The notes under the pieces: generated by a model | Database searches by the model: none | The model's input: the letters and a program-made list of their open reading frames with translations, nothing else | What the model was told of the DNA's origin: nothing | In this document: piece after piece, positions 12,715 through 16,287 of the stretch | Layout: each line of letters starts with the position of its first letter | Position numbering within the stretch: position 1 is the stretch's first letter | Program-made: the position numbers and the translations under genes | NCBI GenBank assembly: GCA_049317465.1 | Contig: JBMOIF010000048.1 | Span: 1-16,287, forward strand | DNA: 16,287 nucleotides | Source: CAIQIA01 sp049317465 | Lineage (GTDB): Bacteria > Cyanobacteriota > Cyanobacteriia > PCC-6307 > Cyanobiaceae | Direction: 5' to 3'

Positions 12715-12834
12715 ACTTCCCATTTGATTCGCTTTTCATCGCCCCGATCCACCGCGCAATGGCGAGACAAGCCGGCACAACGAAGCGTAAAGCAGACAAA
12801 AAATGAAGCAGAAAGCGAAGAAAGAATGACGCTC

Positions 12835-12859
12835 TTTTTTCGACAACAAGTTGAAAAAA
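12835..12859. repeat. T6/A6 inverted repeat
   Basis: TTTTTTCGAC (12835-12844) pairs with GTTGAAAAAA (12850-12859) over ten positions, one of them G-T, around loop AACAA. The T-run comes first and the A-run last on both strands, opposite to an intrinsic terminator, so a protein-binding or bent-DNA site is more likely. Confidence 0.5.
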
Positions 12860-12916
12860 ATCAGCGTCCTCCCCCGGGGCGCCCTGCCGCGACGGCAACC
12901 GGGCCCCGGAAGGGGC

Positions 12917-12922
12917 TACCGT
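12917..12922 (+). promoter_or_regulatory. Candidate -10 element for the DUF2214 gene
   Basis: TACCGT fits TANNNT and lies 25 bases before the ATG at 12948. No clear -35. Confidence 0.35.
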
Positions 12923-12947
12923 CCCGAGCCAAAGCCTCTCCAACGCC

Positions 12948-13418
12948 ATGGCCCAGGACCTGCTGACCCGCGCCGGCGTCGCCTACCTGCACGAAATCGG
13001 CTTCATGGTGTGCTTCGCCGCCCTGATGCTCGAACGCTGGCTGCTGCGCCCTGACCCTGACCGAGCCACCGCCACCCGCCTGGTGATCATCGACATCGTC
13101 TACGGGCTGGCGGCCCTGACCCTGCTGGTGAGCGGCATCCTGCGGGTGATCCACTTCGGCCAGGGCTCGGCCTTCTACACGACCAATCCCCTGTTCTGGT
13201 GGAAGGTGGGCCTCTTCCTCGGCGCCGGGGCCCTGTCCCTGTATCCCACCGTCACCTATGTGCTGTGGGCCATCCCCCTGCGCCGCGGTGAAGCTCCCAG
13301 CCTTTCGGCCGCGGCCACGGCCCGCCTGCGCTGGGTGATCAACATCGAGCTGCTGGCCTTCGCCAGCCTGCCGCTGCTCGCAAGCCTCATGGCCCGGGGC
13401 GTGGGCCGGCCCGCTTGA
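12948..13418 (+). CDS. DUF2214-family membrane protein
   Basis: A 156-residue protein of the DUF2214 family with four hydrophobic segments at about 11-30, 44-65, 84-108 and 129-150. Family-like features are YLHEIGFMVCFAALMLER at the first helix, IDIVYGLAALTLLVSGILRV at the second, and YTTNPLFWWKVGLFL at the third. Histidines H15 and H69 lie near membrane segments; whether they bind haem or metal is not known. Function is not established. The gene diverges from the sigma factor across the A+T-rich gap, and its stop overlaps the TTG start of the metalloprotease gene by four bases (TTGA). Confidence 0.85.
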   Translation: MAQDLLTRAGVAYLHEIGFMVCFAALMLERWLLRPDPDRATATRLVIIDIVYGLAALTLLVSGILRVIHFGQGSAFYTTNPLFWWKVGLFLGAGALSLYPTVTYVLWAIPLRRGEAPSLSAAATARLRWVINIELLAFASLPLLASLMARGVGRPA

Positions 13419-14041
13419 TCCCGGCTGCGCCGGACTGCACGGCCGTCGAGCACCGCCGTCCCCTCGGCCCGGACGATCAGCAGCGGCTTTCCCTGCGCCT
13501 TCCGCCGCCGGAGACATCCCCGCGCCCGGCCTACGCCGACCGGCTGCAGCCGTCCTCCCTGGGTTGGGTGACGCGTCCTGCGTGGTGCGTGTGGATCGAG
13601 CCCGACCCCAGGCCTGACCTGTTCAGCAGCCGCTGGCGTCAGGCGGTCGACGGGGCCCTCGGGCGCTGGGGTCGCGAACTCGCCCTGCAGACGGTGGACC
13701 ATCCCGCTGACGCCCACGTCAGGATCTGGCGCCGTCGCCCGCCGAGGCTTGAGGGGCGCGCCAGCCTGGGGCGGGCGCTGCTGAGCCTGCAGATGGTGCG
13801 TCGCGCCGGCACGGAACGGCTCGAACCCCTGGTCGAGGTGCTGCTCGATCCGGGCCAGCGGCTGCAGGGCCTCCAGGCCACAGCCCTGCATGAGCTGGGC
13901 CACGGTTTCGGGCTGTGGGGCCACAGCGACAACCCCGGCGATGTGATGACGGCCGTGCCGGGACCCAGGCCCCCCAGCGACCTCAGCCCCCGGGACCGCG
14001 ACACCCTGCGCTGGCTGCTCGGCCGCCCCTCGCTCTTCTAA
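13415..14041 (+). CDS. Metzincin-like zinc metalloprotease
   Basis: A 208-residue protein with a zinc-protease site HELGHGFGLWGHS at residues 159-171: H159, E160, H163 and probably H170. This is HExxHxxGxxxH, one residue longer than the standard HExxHxxGxxH of matrixins. A Met-turn candidate M178 follows in NPGDVMTA. Upstream, ADAHVRIWRRRPP (about 98-110) is the usual edge-strand region. I recall cyanobacterial homologs with HELGHALGIWGHS, so the spacing is a family trait. No signal peptide is visible, so location is unclear; the N-terminal 35 residues are low in structure. TTG at 13415 overlaps the DUF2214 stop; a later start is possible. The TAA stop overlaps the hisIE stop by four bases. 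Confidence 0.8.
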   Translation: MIPAAPDCTAVEHRRPLGPDDQQRLSLRLPPPETSPRPAYADRLQPSSLGWVTRPAWCVWIEPDPRPDLFSSRWRQAVDGALGRWGRELALQTVDHPADAHVRIWRRRPPRLEGRASLGRALLSLQMVRRAGTERLEPLVEVLLDPGQRLQGLQATALHELGHGFGLWGHSDNPGDVMTAVPGPRPPSDLSPRDRDTLRWLLGRPSLF

Positions 14042-14727
14042 GCCGCCGGACGCCGGGGCGCACCGCGACGGTCAGCCAGCACCTGCAGCACCTGACGCCA
14101 GGGCACCCCGTGCTGGGCCAGGGCCACCTGCAGGTGGAACACGAGGTCGGCGGCCTCGGCGGCGATGGCCTCTCCATCGTCGTCCTTGCAGGCCATCACG
14201 AACTCGACGCTTTCCTCGCCGATCTTCTTGAGGATGCGGTTGTCACCCCCCTCGAACAGGCGCTGGACGTAGCTGCCGGCCTCGGGGACCCTCTGCCGGT
14301 GTTCAATCACCCGGAACAGCTCGCTGCAGGCATCGGCCGGGGGAGGGGGTGCCTCCGCCCCGCCCGGCTGCGGCTCGGGGCCTGCGCCGAAGAAACAGCT
14401 GCGGGCACCGGTGTGGCAGGCGCCACCCCCCAGCTGCTCGACCGTCAGCAACAGCACGTCGGCATCGCAGTCGTAGCGCACGCCCCGCAGGCGCTGGATC
14501 TGGCCGCTGGTGGCGCCCTTGTGCCACAGCTCGTTGCGCGAACGGCTCCAGTAGTGCACCTCGGCGGTGGCCAGGCTGCGGGCGATGGCCTCGCGGTTCA
14601 TCCAGGCCACCATCAGCACCGAACCGTCGAGCCAGTCCTGGGCGATGGCCGGCAGCAGGCCGGCGGCATCGAAGCGCAGATGCTCGATCGGCAGGGGCTC
14701 GAGGGGAGGCAGGCTCGGCGGGGTCAT
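14038..14727 (-). CDS. hisIE: Bifunctional phosphoribosyl-AMP cyclohydrolase / phosphoribosyl-ATP pyrophosphatase
   Basis: HisIE performs the second and third steps of histidine synthesis in the cytoplasm. The 229-residue product has both domains. HisI (about 16-115) shows DGSVLMVAWMNREA, HYWSRSRNELWHKGATSG, and the metal residues in YDCDAD (C87, D88, D90), ACHTG (C104) and SCFF (C111). HisE (about 135-229) shows FEGGDNRILKKIGEE, EFVMACKDDD and AADLVFHLQVAL, with acidic residues E171, E172, E175 and D194. A proline/alanine linker joins them at about 115-132. The ATG at 14727 lies in a 50-base divergent gap with the QueD-like gene. Its TAG stop overlaps the convergent metalloprotease stop, and no gene follows it on this strand nearby. 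Confidence 0.96.
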   Translation of the reverse strand: MTPPSLPPLEPLPIEHLRFDAAGLLPAIAQDWLDGSVLMVAWMNREAIARSLATAEVHYWSRSRNELWHKGATSGQIQRLRGVRYDCDADVLLLTVEQLGGGACHTGARSCFFGAGPEPQPGGAEAPPPPADACSELFRVIEHRQRVPEAGSYVQRLFEGGDNRILKKIGEESVEFVMACKDDDGEAIAAEAADLVFHLQVALAQHGVPWRQVLQVLADRRGAPRRPAA

Positions 14728-14737
14728 GGCCGCAGGG

Positions 14738-14752
14738 GAGACTGAAGGTCTC
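14738..14752. repeat. Short inverted repeat between hisIE and the QueD-like gene
   Basis: GAGAC and GTCTC flank TGAAG, a 5-bp stem with a 5-base loop, 11 bases upstream of the hisIE ATG on minus. It could be an operator or leader hairpin; it is short enough to occur by chance. Confidence 0.3.
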
Positions 14753-14777
14753 AGCCTTGCAGCCCACGGTCGACGCC

Positions 14778-15233
14778 ATGCACACCTGCAGCAAGCGGTT
14801 CGGCGGTTTTCCCTGCTGCCATCGCCAGCCCGACCATCCGGGCCACTGCCGCTTCGTGCACGGCTACGACCGCAGCTTCACCTGCTGGTTCGGCGCCCGG
14901 GATCTGGATGTCCACGGTTTCGTCGTGGACTTCTCCAGCCTGCGCCCCCTGCGCCGCATCCTCGAAGAGCAGTTCGACCACACCTTTCTGGTGCGGGCGG
15001 ATGATCCCCTCCTGGACCACTGGCAGCAGCTGCACGCGCTGGGGGCCCTCGATCTGCGGGTGATGGACAACGTGGGCATGGAGGCCAGCGCCCACTGGGT
15101 GTGGGAGCAGGCCAATGCCCTGCTGCTGCAGCGTGACGGCGGCCGCAGCTGGTGCTGGCGGGTCGAGGCCCGCGAGAACGACGGCAACGCGGCCCGCTGG
15201 GACGCCCTGCCCCCCTGGTGCGCCGACCGCTGA
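14778..15233 (+). CDS. queD: 6-carboxytetrahydropterin synthase-like protein (QueD/PTPS family)
   Basis: A 151-residue member of the 6-pyruvoyl-tetrahydropterin synthase family; QueD makes 6-carboxytetrahydropterin for queuosine synthesis. It starts CSKRFGGFPCCHRQP (H15, first metal ligand), then GHCRFVHGYDRSF with the likely catalytic cysteine C24, H28, and Y30 where the family normally has the third metal histidine (HGH). GFVVDFSSLRPL and FDHTFLVRADDPL are conserved, and MDNVGMEASAHWVWE stands at the usual PTxEN position. The C-terminal ENDGNAARWD is typical. The HGY change leaves metal binding uncertain, so the enzyme could be altered or use another ligand. The ATG at 14778 is divergent from hisIE. 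No other queuosine gene is in the window. Confidence 0.8.
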   Translation: MHTCSKRFGGFPCCHRQPDHPGHCRFVHGYDRSFTCWFGARDLDVHGFVVDFSSLRPLRRILEEQFDHTFLVRADDPLLDHWQQLHALGALDLRVMDNVGMEASAHWVWEQANALLLQRDGGRSWCWRVEARENDGNAARWDALPPWCADR

Positions 15234-15253
15234 CGATGCCGGGACGGGCGCCA

Positions 15254-15282
15254 GGGCGGGGACGACCGCGGAACCGCCCCGC
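15254..15282. repeat. G+C-rich inverted repeat after the QueD-like gene
   Basis: GGGCGG (15254-15259) can pair with CCGCCC (15274-15279), or GCGGGG (15256-15261) with CCCCGC (15277-15282). It lies 21 bases after the QueD-like stop. No T-run follows, so a terminator role is doubtful. Confidence 0.25.
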
Positions 15283-15342
15283 ACGGATGGCGCCACTGTC
15301 GGAAACGGAAAGGATTGGCTCTGAGGATTCCTTCTCGGCTGC

Positions 15343-16146
15343 ATGGCTCCGTTCCGTCCCGTCTCCGCCTGGCCGTCCTGGGCCGGCCTGATCATGGGAG
15401 CCCTGCTGCTGCTGCCCGCTGGGGTGCGGGCCGAAGACCCAGCCGATGTCTCTGGTGTCGAGCAGGAAGACACCCCGCTGCAGCCGGGCTTCTTCGTGAA
15501 TGTCGAGCAGAGCGGCGCCTGGATCGGCGGTGGGCCGGCCGAGGCCTGGACCACCCCCCGGCTCGGCTGGCGGCAGCCGGGCGAGACCGTCGACTGGTCG
15601 GTGCAGCTGGGGCCCCGGTTCGTGGGGGCCGAACGCACCGACTGGACGGCGAAGCTCGACCTGGCCTGGCGCCCCGCCCGGGCCCTTGAGGTGTATGGCG
15701 AATGGGAACCGGCCATCAGCACCGCCAGCGGCGATCGGGGCCTCTACCAGGAGGCGAAGGCCGGGGTGGTGATTGGATTCGGGTCTGGCCCCGTGAACTT
15801 CGACGATGTGCAGGACTTCGCCGGCGTTGCCCGCGGGCTTTATCTCAAGGTCGAGCAACAGGGGGCCTGGGGAGTGGGCGGCCGCCAGGAGGTGATGAGC
15901 GTGAGCCCGCGGCTGGGCTGGGGCTTTGAGAAAGCTCCCGTGAGCCTGGCCCTGGAGGCCGGTCCGGGCTTCCTGTTCAGCGGCGACGGGCAGCAGCGCA
16001 CCGACCTGCTCGGGAAGGTGGACCTGGGGATCGATCTCGACGACCGCTGGGAGCTGTATCTGGAATACGAGCCCAGCGTCGGCTTCGTCGGCGAGGAACG
16101 GGGCTGGCTGCACCGCCTCAAGGGGGGCGTGGTGTTCTCCTTCTGA
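15343..16146 (+). CDS. Exported beta-rich protein with two internal repeats
   Basis: A 267-residue protein with a signal peptide (hydrophobic 14-26, likely cleavage after A30 in GVRA-EDP). The mature part is two copies of a unit of about 100 residues: 49-146 and 165-267. Matching positions include FFVNVEQSGAW / LYLKVEQQGAW, TPRLGW / SPRLGW, LGPRF / AGPGF, AKLDLAW / GKVDLGI, EVYGEWEP / ELYLEYEP and AKAGVVIGF / LKGGVVFSF. Alternating hydrophobic residues and a final phenylalanine suggest an outer-membrane beta-barrel or a periplasmic beta protein. No named family is recognised. The ATG at 15343 is used; M18 would cut the signal peptide. The 109-base gap upstream has no TA step and thus no TANNNT box. 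Confidence 0.8.
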   Translation: MAPFRPVSAWPSWAGLIMGALLLLPAGVRAEDPADVSGVEQEDTPLQPGFFVNVEQSGAWIGGGPAEAWTTPRLGWRQPGETVDWSVQLGPRFVGAERTDWTAKLDLAWRPARALEVYGEWEPAISTASGDRGLYQEAKAGVVIGFGSGPVNFDDVQDFAGVARGLYLKVEQQGAWGVGGRQEVMSVSPRLGWGFEKAPVSLALEAGPGFLFSGDGQQRTDLLGKVDLGIDLDDRWELYLEYEPSVGFVGEERGWLHRLKGGVVFSF

Positions 16147-16161
16147 GGGCCGCCGGGCTTC

Positions 16162-16167
16162 TAGCGT
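16162..16167 (+). promoter_or_regulatory. Weak -10-like element before the CobW gene
   Basis: TAGCGT fits TANNNT but lies 38 bases before the ATG at 16206, further than the others. Confidence 0.25.
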
Positions 16168-16205
16168 CGTCCCCAGCCCCCGTGCCTCAACGGCCCGCCG
16201 TCGCC

Positions 16206-16287
16206 ATGACCGCCAGCACACCCCTGCCTGTCACGATCCTCACGGGGTTCCTCGGGGCGGGCAAGACCACCCTGCTCAACCACATCC
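16206..16287 (+). CDS. CobW/COG0523-family GTPase (5' end only)
   Basis: Only the first 27 codons are present before the window ends. They contain the leading strand PVTILTGFLGAGKTTLLNHI, with a Walker A motif GFLGAGKTT at residues 14-22, which is the hallmark start of the G3E GTPase family CobW/COG0523. Members are metal chaperones or insertases for zinc, cobalt or iron. The metal-binding CxCC motif and the C-terminal domain lie outside, so the subgroup cannot be decided. It is 59 bases downstream of the beta-rich exported protein. Confidence 0.85.
   Translation, partial: MTASTPLPVTILTGFLGAGKTTLLNHI

Larger units (their letters stand above)
12638..12947. other. A+T-rich divergent intergenic region (310 bases)
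   Basis: Gap between the sigma factor and the DUF2214 gene, the largest in the window. By hand count 12661-12860 is about 46% G+C, well below the surrounding genes. It holds a hairpin (12693-12714), an A/T-rich inverted repeat (12835-12859), a purine-rich stretch on plus at about 12788-12829, and -10-like boxes for both genes. I see no convincing gene in it. Confidence 0.75.

Noticed and set aside
12803..12829. Eight-codon open frame (MKQKAKKE) in the A+T-rich gap
   Set aside because: Too short and without a ribosome binding site; its composition reflects the purine-rich stretch.
14878..16221. 447-residue open frame on minus opposite the QueD-like and beta-rich genes
   Set aside because: The plus strand has a signal peptide, internal repeats and family motifs; the minus frame has none.
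1..16287. Mobile element, phage or CRISPR content
   Set aside because: No transposase, integrase, terminal repeats or regularly spaced repeats were found; gene content is core cyanobacterial.

Overview
The window is chromosomal DNA of a G+C-rich picocyanobacterium of the Cyanobium / Synechococcus type. This rests on gene content: both enzymes of cyanobacterial alkane synthesis (aar, ado), the NDH-1 subunit gene ndhL, a Tab2-family protein, a short S1-like protein with three S1 domains, a group 2 sigma factor, a Nif11-domain protein, and several small families confined to cyanobacteria and plastids. Genes are packed tightly, with many stop/start overlaps of 1 to 4 bases. No insertion sequence, phage gene, CRISPR array or rRNA is visible. 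It reads as a core chromosomal region with a few accessory-looking genes.

Layout. (1) 1-3142, minus strand: a creatininase-family hydrolase, ado, aar and the start of accA, i.e. alkane synthesis joined to the first committed step of fatty acid synthesis. (2) 3199-6651, plus strand: an S1-like RNA-binding protein overlapping a Tab2-like protein, then a PgeF/laccase-domain protein, a small membrane protein and a small cytochrome c. (3) 6660-9150, minus strand: a tRNA with anticodon UAA, ndhL, a DUF3007 protein, trpA, a DUF938 methyltransferase and a YCII protein. (4) 9164-10189, plus strand: a Nif11-cupin fusion and a small exported protein. (5) 10167-12637, minus strand: a group 2 sigma factor followed by YkvA-like, helix-turn-helix-like, exported and PsiE-like small proteins, possibly one transcription unit. 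(6) 12638-12947: a divergent, unusually A+T-rich regulatory gap with two inverted repeats. (7) 12948-14041, plus: a DUF2214 membrane protein overlapping a zinc metalloprotease. (8) hisIE (minus) facing away from a QueD-like protein (plus), then an internally duplicated exported beta-rich protein and the start of a CobW-type GTPase.

Most notable points. Five genes end in TAG. In the four that have a co-directional gene downstream, the TAG forms the first half of a TAG(G/C)CT hexamer lying 21-27 bases before the next start codon, which looks like a -10 element built into the stop codon. The tRNA has a UAA anticodon but a short, class I body, unlike normal tRNA-Leu. A Nif11 domain, usually a peptide leader, is fused to a cupin. 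The exported protein at 15343-16146 is a two-fold internal repeat. The QueD-like protein has HGY where HGH is expected. The creatininase-like gene overlaps ado by one base.

All assignments come from reading the sequence and from memory of protein families; no database search was run.
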